50,073 nt of DNA, taken from an uncultured Prevotellaceae bacterium. Its GTDB lineage: Bacteria > Bacteroidota > Bacteroidia > Bacteroidales > Bacteroidaceae. Shown piece after piece: positions 31,529 through 40,168 of this stretch. How positions within the stretch are numbered: position 1 is the stretch's first letter; each line of letters starts with the position of its first letter. The stretch covers positions 1 through 50,073 of the forward strand of contig CAMVFC010000005.1 in NCBI GenBank assembly GCA_947166655.1, given 5' to 3'. A program made the translations under genes and the position numbers. The notes beneath the pieces are model-generated. The model did no database searches and was not told the origin of the DNA. It saw only the letters and a list, made by a program, of their open reading frames with translations.

Positions 31529-32056
31529 TTATTCGCCCTTCTCGGCGAGAGTCTCAAGTACACCATGAATAGTGTTGGCTCCAGACTCGAGTGCAGAAAC
31601 GACGCTTTGCATGGGCGACTGCAGCATAGCCACAATCTCTGCAATAACCTCGCTCTTGCTCTTGATGGCGCAAAGGGCATCCAGCTGGTCAGCTCCTACG
31701 TAGAAGCCTTCTTCAGCATAAGCAGCCTTCAATGCGGGGGTCTCGTCCTTGGAATTCTTCATGAAGTCCTTCAGCATCTTTGCAGGTGCATTGGCCGTAT
31801 TCGTGAAGACGACAGCTGTCGTACCCTTCAGGACGTCATAGAGCGGAGAATAGTCAATCTCGCTGTTCTCGAAAGCCTTATGAAGGAGAGTGTTCTTCAC
31901 CACCTCCATCTTCACCTCACTCTTGAAGCACTGACGACGGAGCGCGCTCGTGCGGGCAGCGTCCAGGCCGGTAAGGTCAAAAAGATAGAAATGAGGGAAC
32001 TCCTTCAGTTGTTCGCCGAGTTTCTCGATAATGAGAGCTTTATCTTCCTTTCTCAT
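31529..32056 (-). CDS. rplJ: 50S ribosomal protein L10
   Basis: L10 anchors the L7/L12 dimers at the ribosomal stalk base. The 175-residue length is typical, with the N-terminal rRNA/L11-proximal domain ([37 protein letters not shown]) and a C-terminal helix for L7/L12 binding. It lies between rplA (14-nt gap) and rplL in the canonical order. By analogy, L10-L12 may autoregulate translation from its own leader; no leader structure was resolved by eye. Confidence 0.97.
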   Translation of the reverse strand: MRKEDKALIIEKLGEQLKEFPHFYLFDLTGLDAARTSALRRQCFKSEVKMEVVKNTLLHKAFENSEIDYSPLYDVLKGTTAVVFTNTANAPAKMLKDFMKNSKDETPALKAAYAEEGFYVGADQLDALCAIKSKSEVIAEIVAMLQSPMQSVVSALESGANTIHGVLETLAEKGE

Positions 32057-32070
32057 GATAGTAACGTCTT

Positions 32071-32769
32071 TTAAATTTCGTCTACAGTCTTGGTATCAAT
32101 ACGAATACCACGGCTCATCGTACTTGAAAGAAAAATGCTCTTCACGTAGGTGCCCTTGGCAGCAGACGGCTTCAGCTTAATGATGGTGTTGATGAACTCG
32201 CGTGCATTCTCGGCAATCTTCTCCGCAGAGAAAGAAACCTTACCAATGGATGCATGCATGATGCCCGTCTTATCCACCTTGAAGTCAATCTTACCCTGCT
32301 TCACCTCTTTCACAGCCTGAGCCACATTCATGGTCACAGTACCGCTCTTGGGGTTAGGCATGAGGCCACGGGGACCGAGGATACGTCCGAGGGCACCAAT
32401 TTTGCCCATGACAGAGGGCATGGTGATGATGACATCCACGTCAGTCCAGCCGCCCTTGATCTTCTCGATGTACTCGTCAAGACCTACATAGTCGGCACCA
32501 GCCTCCTTTGCAGCAGCCTCCTGATCGGGGGTGCAGAGGCAAAGGACACGAGTAACCTTACCTGTACCATTGGGCAGGGAAACAACGCCACGAATCATCT
32601 GGTTGGCCTTACGGGGGTCAACGCCCAGTCGCATGTCGATATCGACAGAGGCATCAAACTTGGTCGTGGTAATATCCTTGACCAGCTGAGCTGCCTCCTT
32701 GAGGGTGTACTGTTTCCCTGCTTCAATCTTCTCTGCGACCAGCTTCTGGTTTTTTGTAAGTTTAGCCAT
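32071..32769 (-). CDS. rplA: 50S ribosomal protein L1
   Basis: L1 binds the mobile L1 stalk of 23S rRNA and helps release E-site tRNA. The 232-residue protein starts [16 protein letters not shown] at the ATG at 32769; a longer upstream frame would overlap the rplK end and is not family-like. Conserved segments include [17 protein letters not shown] and the C-terminal [11 protein letters not shown]. It sits in the rplK-rplA-rplJ-rplL order. Confidence 0.98.
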   Translation of the reverse strand: MAKLTKNQKLVAEKIEAGKQYTLKEAAQLVKDITTTKFDASVDIDMRLGVDPRKANQMIRGVVSLPNGTGKVTRVLCLCTPDQEAAAKEAGADYVGLDEYIEKIKGGWTDVDVIITMPSVMGKIGALGRILGPRGLMPNPKSGTVTMNVAQAVKEVKQGKIDFKVDKTGIMHASIGKVSFSAEKIAENAREFINTIIKLKPSAAKGTYVKSIFLSSTMSRGIRIDTKTVDEI

Positions 32770-32791
32770 AGTTTGAATCGGAGTTAAAAGT

Positions 32792-33229
32792 TTAAGCGGG
32801 GAAGTCACCCTTGACAGTGATACCCATACTTCTGGCCGTGCCAGCAACCAATCTCATAGCAGACTCAACCGTGAAGCAGTTCAAGTCGGGCATCTTGTCG
32901 GTGGCAATAGCACGAACGTCATCCCAGGTGATAGAGGCTACCTTCTTACGGTTGGGCTCTGCACTACCACCCTTCACCTTTGCCTTCTCGATGAGCTGAA
33001 CAGCCACGGGAGGAGTCTTGACGATGAAATCATAAGACTTATCAGTGTAATAGGTGATGACCACAGGAAGCACCTTGCCGGCCTTGTCCTGAGTTCTGGC
33101 GTTGAATGCTTTGCAGAATTCCATGATGTTGATACCCTTGGAACCCAGAGCAGGGCCCACTGGGGGTGATGGATTCGCAGCGCCTCCTTTAATCTGTAGT
33201 TTGATTAATCCAGCAACTTCTTTAGCCAT
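32792..33229 (-). CDS. rplK: 50S ribosomal protein L11
   Basis: L11 binds the GTPase-associated centre of 23S rRNA. The 145-residue chain has the proline-rich N-terminal motif [20 protein letters not shown] (about 20-39) and the C-terminal rRNA-binding domain with [12 protein letters not shown]. It follows nusG by 58 nt and precedes rplA by 22 nt. Confidence 0.98.
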   Translation of the reverse strand: MAKEVAGLIKLQIKGGAANPSPPVGPALGSKGINIMEFCKAFNARTQDKAGKVLPVVITYYTDKSYDFIVKTPPVAVQLIEKAKVKGGSAEPNRKKVASITWDDVRAIATDKMPDLNCFTVESAMRLVAGTARSMGITVKGDFPA

Positions 33230-33287
33230 TGTGTAAATACTGTTATTGATTATTTATTTGCAGAGTTTCTGGTGCGTAACAATCACC

Positions 33288-33842
33288 TTACTCCTTTGCG
33301 ACCTGCATAAAGCCAAGTTCGACGGGCGTTTTGCGTCCGAAGATCTTAACCGACACTTTCAGTTTCTTCTTTTCGTTATTCACTTCCTCAACGATGGCAT
33401 CGAAGCCATTGAAGGGACCATCAGTAACCTTGACTGAATCACCGACGACATAAGGAATCTGCACCTCTTCAGGCACATCCGCCAATTCGTCGACAACGCC
33501 AAGCAGTCGCTTCATCTCATCCTCACGGATGGGCATGGGCTTGTCACTGCCCTTGGTCTCTCCAAGGAAGCCGAGCACATTCGGAGTATTGCGCAGCATA
33601 CCCTGCACTTCACCCCTAAGGATACATTCCACCAAAACATAACCAGGAAGATGGCAGCGCTCCTTCACTACCCTTTTGCCGTTGCGTATGCTAACGACTT
33701 TCTCGGTAGGGATAAGCACCTGAGAAACATTGGCGCCATAGTCACCTTGGGCAACTTGGGCGTCAACATACTCTTTTACCTTGCTTTCTTTTCCACTGAT
33801 AGCACGCATAACGTACCATCTCATTTCATTTTCAGCAGCCAT
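33288..33842 (-). CDS. nusG: Transcription termination/antitermination protein NusG
   Basis: NusG binds the RNA polymerase clamp through its NGN domain, affects pausing, and links transcription to Rho or ribosomes through its KOW domain. At 184 residues it is of normal length. The NGN domain (about 7-110) has [17 protein letters not shown] and LPGYVLVE. The C-terminal KOW motif is [17 protein letters not shown]. It is five nt from secE, the standard secE-nusG pair. Confidence 0.97.
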   Translation of the reverse strand: MAAENEMRWYVMRAISGKESKVKEYVDAQVAQGDYGANVSQVLIPTEKVVSIRNGKRVVKERCHLPGYVLVECILRGEVQGMLRNTPNVLGFLGETKGSDKPMPIREDEMKRLLGVVDELADVPEEVQIPYVVGDSVKVTDGPFNGFDAIVEEVNNEKKKLKVSVKIFGRKTPVELGFMQVAKE

Positions 33843-33847
33843 ACCAA

Positions 33848-34033
33848 TTAGTTAGGATAGACAAACTCCATGATGTGCTGGAAGGTGAAATCCATAACGA
33901 AAACGATCACCGCGATGAGTAGGGAAGCAGATAATACTACAATCGCGCTGTTAATCAGTTCTGAACGCGTAGGCCAAGTGGTCTTATGCACGAGTTCTTC
34001 GTATGATTCCTTGCAGTAATTAAGAAATTTCAT
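33848..34033 (-). CDS. secE: Preprotein translocase subunit SecE
   Basis: SecE stabilises the SecY channel in the inner membrane. The 61-residue protein has the short form seen in most bacteria: an amphipathic N-terminal helix with the conserved [15 protein letters not shown] segment, then one transmembrane helix (about 29-50, [20 protein letters not shown]). The ATG at 34033 is chosen because the longer frame runs into tRNA-Trp. It lies between tRNA-Trp and nusG. Confidence 0.96.
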   Translation of the reverse strand: MKFLNYCKESYEELVHKTTWPTRSELINSAIVVLSASLLIAVIVFVMDFTFQHIMEFVYPN

Positions 34034-34051
34034 ATTGCTTGCTTGTTTTAG

Positions 34052-34124
34052 CACGGGAAGAGAGGCTCGAACTCCCGACACCTGGTTTTGGAGACCAGTG
34101 CTCTACCAACTGAGCTATTCCCGT
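34052..34124 (-). tRNA. tRNA-Trp (CCA)
   Basis: The minus-strand cloverleaf has acceptor ACGGGAA paired with TTCCCGT, D-arm GCTCAGTTGGTAGAGC, anticodon loop CTCCAAA (anticodon CCA) and T-loop TTCGAGC. The discriminator is G and no CCA end is encoded. It lies between tuf and secE, the usual place in Bacteroidetes. Confidence 0.95.
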
Positions 34125-34129
34125 ATGTA

Positions 34130-34165
34130 AGGGAGTCCCACGGTTTCTGGGCCTTGGAACTCCCT
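34130..34165 (-). other. Hairpin between tuf and tRNA-Trp
   Basis: A 10-bp stem with one mismatch (34130-34139 with 34156-34165) sits between the tuf stop and the tRNA-Trp 5' end. No T tract follows, so it looks like an RNA processing or stability element rather than a strong terminator. Confidence 0.5.
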
Positions 34166-34199
34166 ATAATAATCTTTAGTTCTGTGAACTTTCGAGATA

Positions 34200-35384
34200 T
34201 TAATCGTCAAGGATCTCGGTGATCTGACCAGAGCCTACCGTACGGCCACCCTCGCGGATAGCGAAACGAAGACCAACGTTCAGAGCCACAGCGTAGATGA
34301 GCTCAACCTTGATTTCGACGTTATCGCCGGGCATCACCATCTCAGTGCCTTCGGGAAGATGAATCTCACCCGTGCAGTCCATGGTGCGGAGGTAGAACTG
34401 AGGACGATACTTGTTGCCGAAAGGAGTATGACGACCACCCTCTTCCTTCTTCAGGACGTAGATAGAAGCCTTGAAGTTCTTGTGAGGCTTGATCACACCC
34501 GGGTGGGTGATAACCATACCGCGCTTCACTTCGTTCTTATCGATACCACGGAGCAGCAGACCTACGTTGTCGCCAGCTTCGCCTTCGTCAAGAATCTTAC
34601 GGAACATCTCGACACCGGTGATGACAGACTTCTTGTCCTCACCCAGACCGAGGATCTGGACCTCATCGCCAACCTTAACGACACCAGTCTCGATACGACC
34701 GGTAGCCACGGTACCACGACCAGTGATGGAGAAGACGTCCTCAACAGGCATCAAGAAAGGCTTCTCAACGTCGCGGACAGGCTCCTGAATCCAGTTGTCG
34801 CAAGCATCCATCAGCTCCATGACCTTCTCTTCCCACTCGGGCACACCATTAAGAGCACCAAGAGCGGAACCGCGGATGATAGGAGTATCCTCCTCGAAGT
34901 CATACTGAGCAAGAAGATCCTGCATATCCATCTCAACGAGCTCGAGCATCTCCTCGTCGTCGACCATGTCGCACTTGTTGAGGAAGACGACCAGACGGGG
35001 CACGTTCACCTGACGAGCGAGCAGGATGTGCTCACGAGTCTGAGGCATCGGACCGTCAGTAGCAGCAACCACGATGATAGCACCGTCCATCTGAGCAGCA
35101 CCCGTTACCATGTTCTTCACATAGTCGGCGTGACCCGGGCAGTCCACGTGAGCGTAGTGACGCTTTGCGGTCTCGTACTCCACGTGAGCGGTGTTAATAG
35201 TAATACCACGCTCCTTCTCTTCGGGGGCGTTGTCGATCTGGTCGAAGCTCTTGACCTCGGAGAGGCCCTTCTTAGCCAAAACAGTGGTGATGGCGGCGGT
35301 CAGGGTAGTCTTACCGTGATCGACGTGACCAATGGTACCAATGTTTACGTGCGGCTTAGTTCTTTCGAATTTTTCTTTAGCCAT
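34200..35384 (-). CDS. tuf: Translation elongation factor Tu
   Basis: EF-Tu carries aminoacyl-tRNA to the ribosomal A site as a GTP complex. The 394-residue protein has the P-loop GHVDHGKT (about 19-26), the switch-II DCPGH, the NKCD guanine-recognition motif, and domains 2 and 3 ending [15 protein letters not shown]. The ATG at 35384 ([14 protein letters not shown]) is the family start; the longer upstream frame passes through tRNA-Thr. It is preceded by three tRNA genes, as in the tufB operon of E. coli. Confidence 0.99.
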   Translation of the reverse strand: MAKEKFERTKPHVNIGTIGHVDHGKTTLTAAITTVLAKKGLSEVKSFDQIDNAPEEKERGITINTAHVEYETAKRHYAHVDCPGHADYVKNMVTGAAQMDGAIIVVAATDGPMPQTREHILLARQVNVPRLVVFLNKCDMVDDEEMLELVEMDMQDLLAQYDFEEDTPIIRGSALGALNGVPEWEEKVMELMDACDNWIQEPVRDVEKPFLMPVEDVFSITGRGTVATGRIETGVVKVGDEVQILGLGEDKKSVITGVEMFRKILDEGEAGDNVGLLLRGIDKNEVKRGMVITHPGVIKPHKNFKASIYVLKKEEGGRHTPFGNKYRPQFYLRTMDCTGEIHLPEGTEMVMPGDNVEIKVELIYAVALNVGLRFAIREGGRTVGSGQITEILDD

Positions 35385-35434
35385 AGCTGTTTTTATTAGA
35401 GTTTTGTAATTGTTATGTCTCTTGTCTCGAAAAG

Positions 35435-35506
<72 letters not shown>

Positions 35507-35527
35507 AACATATCTTGTTCGAGTAAG

Positions 35528-35600
35528 AGCGGAAGACGGGGCTCAAACCCGCGACCCCCAGCTTGGAAGGCTAGTGCTCTATCAACTGAGCTACTTCCGC
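35528..35600 (-). tRNA. tRNA-Gly (TCC)
   Basis: The minus-strand cloverleaf has acceptor GCGGAAG/CTTCCGC, anticodon loop CTTCCAA (anticodon TCC), T-loop TTTGAGC and discriminator T. It is 21 nt from tRNA-Thr. Confidence 0.95.
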
Positions 35601-35610
35601 ATATTCTCGG

Positions 35611-35693
35611 TGGGCAAAGATGGATTCGAACCACCGAAGGCGTAAGCCAGCAGATTTACAGTCTGCCCCATTTGGCCACTCTGGAATTTGCCC
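35611..35693 (-). tRNA. tRNA-Tyr (GTA)
   Basis: The minus-strand class II tRNA has acceptor GGGCAAA/TTTGCCC, anticodon loop CTGTAAA (anticodon GTA), a long variable arm, T-loop TTCGAAT and discriminator A. It is the first tRNA of the Tyr-Gly-Thr-tuf unit, 10 nt from tRNA-Gly. Confidence 0.95.
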
Positions 35694-35738
35694 TGGCCGG
35701 CATCGCGACTAGTGTCGCTTTTGCCGTTGTTTTTAGTG

Positions 35739-35786
35739 CCTTTGCAGCCGTTTGGACAGCAAACCATCTCGAAACGGCTGCAAAGG
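35739..35786. repeat. 15-bp perfect inverted repeat overlapping the tRNA-tuf promoter
   Basis: CCTTTGCAGCCGTTT (35739-35753) is exactly inverted at 35772-35786 with an 18-nt loop. The right arm overlaps most of the minus-strand -7 box (35781-35788), so the transcript would begin inside the hairpin. It also lies about 45 nt after the hpf stop, where a terminator would be expected. Confidence 0.8.
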
Positions 35787-35811
35787 TAGGTGTTATTTTC
35801 GGAACCGCAAA
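35781..35811 (-). promoter_or_regulatory. Promoter of the tRNA-Tyr/Gly/Thr-tuf transcription unit
   Basis: The minus strand reads TTTG (35808-35811), 19 nt, TACCTTTG (35781-35788). It is the only clear promoter seen upstream of the long tRNA-tuf-secE-nusG-ribosomal protein-rpoBC run. Internal promoters may exist but were not recognised. Confidence 0.7.
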
Positions 35812-35828
35812 ATTTTTGAGCAACTTTT

Positions 35829-36125
35829 TTAGCGGGCCTGATGTTTTTCTTTATTTTTTTGCAGTTGCTTCAGTAAAGCATCCATGCAATTGTCTATTGC
35901 TTCTTCAAAAGTATCGCAAACTTTCTCGGCAAAAAGCTCCGTAGTTGTAATCACACGAATCGAAGCTTCCTTGTTCATGGCCGTTTCTGGCTTGACGACT
36001 TTCAGTGACACCTCAACCTTTCTTATTTCGTCGCTGAATTTTTCGAGTTTACCCACTTTCTTGTGGATGAAGTCCTGCAGTTTTTCTGTAGGTTCGAATT
36101 TGATAGCCTGAACTTTAATTTCCAT
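35829..36125 (-). CDS. hpf: Ribosome hibernation-promoting factor, HPF/RaiA family
   Basis: HPF/RaiA proteins bind the decoding region of idle 30S subunits and help ribosomes dimerise or stay dormant. The 98-residue protein is the short form: MEIKVQAIKFEPTEKLQDFI, then KVGKLEKF, a beta-alpha-beta fold and the helix EEAIDNCMDALLKQLQKNKE. It follows the recombinase gene by 33 nt, and the order rpsU-xer-hpf is one I recall from Bacteroidetes. Confidence 0.94.
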   Translation of the reverse strand: MEIKVQAIKFEPTEKLQDFIHKKVGKLEKFSDEIRKVEVSLKVVKPETAMNKEASIRVITTTELFAEKVCDTFEEAIDNCMDALLKQLQKNKEKHQAR

Positions 36126-36158
36126 AATATACCTCCTTTATTTAGAGTGTGAATTAGG

Positions 36159-37055
36159 TTAAGCCCTCGGATGGGCATCTTGATACACTTTTTTCAGTTC
36201 CTCAAAGGTGATATGAGTGTAAATCTCAGTAGTCTGCAGCTTGGAATGTCCGAGCAGCTCCTTGACCGACTCCAAGTCGGCATCGTGGTTGAGCATTGAC
36301 GTGGCGAAGGAGTGCCGAAGCACGTGGGGGCTACGCTTCTGTTGGAAAGTCACCAGCCCCAGCTTCTCGCTGACCATTCGCTGAACGGTCCGGGGCGAAA
36401 TGCGCTTGCCCTCACGGGTGAGGAAGAGGGCCGTTTCAGAGGTCCCTGTCGCGGTTTGCAGTTTCGTCCGTCGGTCCAGATAAGCGTACATCAGATGTGT
36501 CAGTTCTTCTCCGAAAGGAACGATTCGCTGCTTCTGTCCTTTTCCATGACGCACTTTTAAATTCCGTGTGATGAAGTCTATGTCCTGGACGTCGACTCCT
36601 ATCAATTCACTTAATCGGAGACCTGTCTCGTAGAACATTGTCACAATCAAACGGTCACGCTGTCCTTTGAAAGTATCGTTGAACGCCCGACTTGTATCCA
36701 GCAGGGTGTCCATCTCATCCTCCTGCATGAAAGCAGGCAGAGGCCGTTCCTTTTTAGGAGGCGTCAGTGCCCGCGCGGGGTTATTCTCGACGAGTCCCCG
36801 GCTGTGCAGGAAACGATAACACGATTTAACAGCAGAGAGCCGCCTCTGCACGGAGCTTGCCTTATGGCCTTTCTCCATCATGTCCACCACCCATCCGCGG
36901 ATGATGTCCGTGTCAACAGTTTGCCACGTTATCTCGCCGTCCAGCCCTTGGAAATACGCCCTGAACGCCATCAGGTCGTCTCGATATTCATTCTGAGTCC
37001 TTTGCGAGGCATTGCGCTCGTAGCGCAAATAATCGAGAAAGGTCTGTAACAGCAT
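36159..37055 (-). CDS. xerC: Tyrosine recombinase, XerC/XerD family
   Basis: A 298-residue site-specific recombinase of the size of chromosomal Xer proteins, which resolve chromosome dimers at dif with FtsK. It has an N-terminal SAM-like core-binding domain (about 1-85) and the catalytic domain with R147 (YETGLRLSEL), K172 in RHGKGQKQR, H244 and R247 (HVLRHSFAT), H270 (LLGHSKLQTTEIYTH) and Tyr nucleophile Y279. All catalytic residues are present. Its place beside rpsU and hpf, with no mobile-element hallmarks nearby, favours a housekeeping Xer. XerC rather than XerD cannot be settled from sequence alone. Confidence 0.9.
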   Translation of the reverse strand: MLLQTFLDYLRYERNASQRTQNEYRDDLMAFRAYFQGLDGEITWQTVDTDIIRGWVVDMMEKGHKASSVQRRLSAVKSCYRFLHSRGLVENNPARALTPPKKERPLPAFMQEDEMDTLLDTSRAFNDTFKGQRDRLIVTMFYETGLRLSELIGVDVQDIDFITRNLKVRHGKGQKQRIVPFGEELTHLMYAYLDRRTKLQTATGTSETALFLTREGKRISPRTVQRMVSEKLGLVTFQQKRSPHVLRHSFATSMLNHDADLESVKELLGHSKLQTTEIYTHITFEELKKVYQDAHPRA

Positions 37056-37161
37056 CTGAGTTCCTCATTTTTGATGTTTCACCGAGGCGAAATTAGAGGT
37101 TTTTCTTCAGACTGCCAAATAATTCAGCAGATTTTCACTTTTTTTGTCGAATCTCACGACA

Positions 37162-37353
37162 TTAGTCTTCTGCGCGACGAAGCTGCTGCACGTAGATAGC
37201 GTGCTCCATGGCCAGGCGCTTGAGTACAGAGGGCTTGTCGAACTGCTGACGGCGGCGGAGTTCCTTCACCACGCCCGTCTTCTCGTACTTACGCTTGAAT
37301 TTCTTCAGCGCGCGTTCGATGTTCTCGCCTTCCTTAACAGGTACTACGATCAT
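37162..37353 (-). CDS. rpsU: 30S ribosomal protein S21
   Basis: A 63-residue S21 (MIVVPVKEGENIERALKKFK...RRRQQFDKPS), a small basic protein near the anti-Shine-Dalgarno region of the 30S platform. The ATG at 37353 gives the family N-terminus; the long upstream frame covers the promoter. The promoter at 37428-37458 precedes it. The recombinase gene follows about 105 nt downstream. Confidence 0.96.
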   Translation of the reverse strand: MIVVPVKEGENIERALKKFKRKYEKTGVVKELRRRQQFDKPSVLKRLAMEHAIYVQQLRRAED

Positions 37354-37427
37354 GTTGCGTTGTTTTTTTGAGTTAAACAATGAGGTTGATAAACACGTTT
37401 TGCACCGACAGGGTCGAAATGCGGGCG

Positions 37428-37458
37428 CAAAATTACAACGAATATTTTGATTGACAAA
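37428..37458 (-). promoter_or_regulatory. Promoter of rpsU
   Basis: The minus strand has TTTG (37455-37458), 19 nt, TAATTTTG (37428-37435). The leader is about 70 nt. It is divergent from, and about 30 bp away from, the promoter of the peptidase gene. Confidence 0.65.
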
Positions 37459-37486
37459 GAAATCTGCTGTATTTTTGACGAAAAAC

Positions 37487-37517
37487 TTGCTCAAGTCGCT
37501 TTCGTGTCGTACCTTTG
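37487..37517 (+). promoter_or_regulatory. Promoter of the C1 peptidase gene
   Basis: TTG (37487-37489), 20 nt, TACCTTTG (37510-37517), about 28 nt before the ATG at 37546. It rules out the upstream in-frame start at 37447. Confidence 0.7.
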
Positions 37518-37545
37518 CAGAGGTATTCTTCAAAATCCGAACTTT

Positions 37546-38961
37546 ATGCGAACCTATCATCTTTTATTAGGAGCCTTTTTCGCTCTCGCCGCCTCATTTC
37601 CCTGCAACGCACAGAAGACGCCGGACGGCGGCATCGACGCATCGATGCTTCAGGCCATTCGCCGCACCGATGCTGGCCAGCCAGCCAGCCGTGCCCTGAC
37701 CAATGCCATTGCCGCCAATGCCATTGACGACCTGGCACGCAACCGGGCCAACGCCGGACTGTTGGACACAGAGTTTAGCGTAGAGACGCCCAAGCAAAGC
37801 ATCACCGACCAGAAGAGCAGCGGACGGTGCTGGATGTTCTCTGGGATGAACGTCCTGCGCGCTGACTTTGCACGCCGTCATGCCGACACCCTTTCGGTGG
37901 AGTTTTCACAGGACTACCTGTTCTTCTTTGACCAGTTGGAAAAATCGAACCTCATGCTGCAAGGTGTCATCGACTGCGCTTCCGAGCCTTTGGAGAGCGA
38001 GCGCGTACGTTTCTTTTTCCAGCATCCCATCGGCGATGGCGGCACCTTCTGCGGCTTTGCCGACCTGGCGGCGAAATACGGGTTGGTGCCTGCAGCCATC
38101 GCACCCGAGACCTATTCTTCCGACAACACATCACGCATGCGGGCTCTGATCTCTTCCAAGCTGCGCGAGTTCGGTCTGGAACTTCGGAAGATGGTGGCCG
38201 ACAAGAAGAAGCCTGCTGCCCTTCGCACTCGCAAGACCGCCATGCTGGCCGAAATCTACAGGATGCTCTGCCTGACATTGGGCGAACCAATCACAGAGTT
38301 CACCTACGCATTCCGCGATAAGGCCGGCAAGGTCCGCATTCCCGCGCGCACGTATACGCCCGAATCCTTTTATAAAGAGGTGGTCGGACAGCCACTGGCC
38401 GGCACCTTCATCATGGTGATGAACGATCCTCGCCACGAATACCACCGCACCTACGAGGTGGAGTGGGACCGCCACAGCTACGACGGCAGCAACTGGCGCT
38501 ACCTCAACCTCCCGATGGAAGACATCGAGCAGTTGGCCATCGCCCAGCTCCGTGGCGGCCGCAAGCTCTACAGTTCCTATGACGTAGGCAAGCAGCTGGA
38601 CCGCAAACGTGGCTACGCCGACACGGAGAACTTCGACTATGAGGCCCTCATGGGCACCACCTTCGGCATGGACAAAGCGCAGCGCATCAGCACCTTCGAC
38701 AGCGGATCCACCCACGCCATGACGCTCACCGCCGTGGATCTCGATGCCGACGGCCGTCCACTGAAGTGGAAGGTGGAGAACTCATGGGGCGCTGCCTGGG
38801 GCCAACAGGGCTGCCTCATCATGTCGGCCCGTTGGTTCCGCGAATACATGTTCCGCCTGGTGGTGGATAAGGAATTCGTGCCCGAGCACCTGCTGCGCGA
38901 AGCCGAGCAGAAGCCTGTCATGCTGATGCCAGAGGACCCGTTGTTCCTCCCCGACGAATAA
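37546..38961 (+). CDS. pepC: Exported C1B-family cysteine peptidase (aminopeptidase C / bleomycin hydrolase-like)
   Basis: A 471-residue papain-fold peptidase of the bleomycin hydrolase/PepC family, which trims peptides from the N-terminus in self-compartmentalised hexamers. The catalytic Cys is C95 in QKSSGRCWMFSG, the His is in STHAMTLTAVD and the Asn in KVENSWGAAWG, in the correct order. Unlike cytosolic PepC, it has a signal peptide (MRTYHLLLGAFFALAASFPC, then NAQ), so it acts in the periplasm or outside, probably on imported peptides. The start is set by the promoter just upstream. The acyltransferase gene follows after 39 nt. Confidence 0.93.
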   Translation: MRTYHLLLGAFFALAASFPCNAQKTPDGGIDASMLQAIRRTDAGQPASRALTNAIAANAIDDLARNRANAGLLDTEFSVETPKQSITDQKSSGRCWMFSGMNVLRADFARRHADTLSVEFSQDYLFFFDQLEKSNLMLQGVIDCASEPLESERVRFFFQHPIGDGGTFCGFADLAAKYGLVPAAIAPETYSSDNTSRMRALISSKLREFGLELRKMVADKKKPAALRTRKTAMLAEIYRMLCLTLGEPITEFTYAFRDKAGKVRIPARTYTPESFYKEVVGQPLAGTFIMVMNDPRHEYHRTYEVEWDRHSYDGSNWRYLNLPMEDIEQLAIAQLRGGRKLYSSYDVGKQLDRKRGYADTENFDYEALMGTTFGMDKAQRISTFDSGSTHAMTLTAVDLDADGRPLKWKVENSWGAAWGQQGCLIMSARWFREYMFRLVVDKEFVPEHLLREAEQKPVMLMPEDPLFLPDE

Positions 38962-39000
38962 CCTCCCCTCCTCCACCCCTCCTAAAAGACTTCGACTATC

Positions 39001-40095
39001 ATGTTTACCATTCCCAGTCCGATACGGAAGACCCGCCTTGAATGGCTCGATGCCCTGCGCGGCTTCACCATGCTGCTCGTCGTGGCCAACCACGTCTACG
39101 GCAGCAGCCTCAACGCCAACACGGATCGCAGCATGTTCATGTCGCTCTGTCTGATGTTCCGTATGCCCCTGTTCTTCTTCGTCAGCGGCTTTCTCGCCTA
39201 TAAAGCCTCGATGATATGGTCTGGCCGCGAGACACTTGCCCTGATGTGGAAGAAGGTGAAGGTGCAGCTCATCCCCACCTTGGTATTCATGACAGCCTAT
39301 GTGGCACTGGTGGCCAATCATTTCTGGGAGCAGTTCGTCCACGCCTGGTCGACGCCCACGAAGAGCGGCTTCTGGTTCACCCTCGTGCTGCTGGAGATGT
39401 TCGTGGTCTACTACGTCGTGTGCTTCATCGTCCGCCGCATCGTGTGGCTGCGCGACCGCGAGGACGACCCCTTCGAGCTGGTCGCACTGCTCGTCGTATG
39501 GGCCATCTCCTTCTTCGGCTATACCACCATGTACATGCCTGCCTGGTTCACATGGCCGAAGGAAGAAGTGTGGCAGTGGACCAGCCTCACCGAGTTCGTG
39601 CGTTATTTCCATTTCTTCCTCTTCGGCAACCTCTGCCATCGCTACTGGGACCGCTTCCAGCAACTGCTCGACGCCCCCTGGTTCTATCCCCTGCTCGTCC
39701 TGATAGCCTTCTTCTGTGCCGGCGACTATCTCGTGTGGCACACCCTGCGCCTGCAGTGGGCCAACCTGCCGCGCACGCTGGCCATGTACACGCTGGTCGT
39801 CATGGTCGTCGCCTTCTTCCGCCACTATTCCGACTCGTTCAGCCGTGAGACCCGCGTCGGCGCCACCCTGCAGTACATCGGCGTGCGCACCCTGGACGTC
39901 TATCTCCTCCATTACTTCTTCCTGCCGCATCTTCGCTTCCTCGGCCCGATGTTCAAAGCCCGTCCCACGAGCTTCGCCATCGACGCCACCCTGTCGCTGG
40001 CCCTCACCGCCCTGGTCGTCGGCCTGGCACTGCTGACGAGCAACATCCTCCGCGTGAGTCCCTTCTTGAAGAAGTGGCTCTTCGGGCGGACATAA
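39001..40095 (+). CDS. Integral membrane acyltransferase (Acyltransferase_3 family)
   Basis: A 364-residue inner-membrane protein with about ten hydrophobic segments. The N-terminus RLEWLDALRGFTMLLVVANH has the family signature in which the ALRG segment and a His end the first membrane helix. MPLFFFVSGFLAYK (about 58-71) is the second conserved block. Members O-acetylate or acylate sugars in surface polysaccharides, lipids or glycosides; the substrate here cannot be told. It is probably co-transcribed with the peptidase gene and ends at a strong terminator. Confidence 0.9.
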   Translation: MFTIPSPIRKTRLEWLDALRGFTMLLVVANHVYGSSLNANTDRSMFMSLCLMFRMPLFFFVSGFLAYKASMIWSGRETLALMWKKVKVQLIPTLVFMTAYVALVANHFWEQFVHAWSTPTKSGFWFTLVLLEMFVVYYVVCFIVRRIVWLRDREDDPFELVALLVVWAISFFGYTTMYMPAWFTWPKEEVWQWTSLTEFVRYFHFFLFGNLCHRYWDRFQQLLDAPWFYPLLVLIAFFCAGDYLVWHTLRLQWANLPRTLAMYTLVVMVVAFFRHYSDSFSRETRVGATLQYIGVRTLDVYLLHYFFLPHLRFLGPMFKARPTSFAIDATLSLALTALVVGLALLTSNILRVSPFLKKWLFGRT

Positions 40096-40107
40096 GGCCT
40101 GTTCAAG

Positions 40108-40153
40108 ACAGACGTTCTCCGCAGACCCAACGAGGTTTGCGGAGAACGTCTGT
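40108..40153. terminator. Bidirectional terminator between convergent genes
   Basis: A perfect 16-bp stem (40108-40123 with 40138-40153) with a 14-nt loop sits between the acyltransferase gene (plus) and the transglutaminase-like gene (minus). T runs are short on both sides (TGTTTGG on plus, TGTCTTG on minus), but the symmetry and position make a shared terminator likely. Confidence 0.8.
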
Positions 40154-40168
40154 TTGGATTCGACTTAC

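Noticed and set aside
36159..37055. Integrase of a mobile element
   Set aside because: The recombinase has chromosomal Xer length and sits between rpsU and hpf; no attachment-site repeats, no cargo and no composition change around it.
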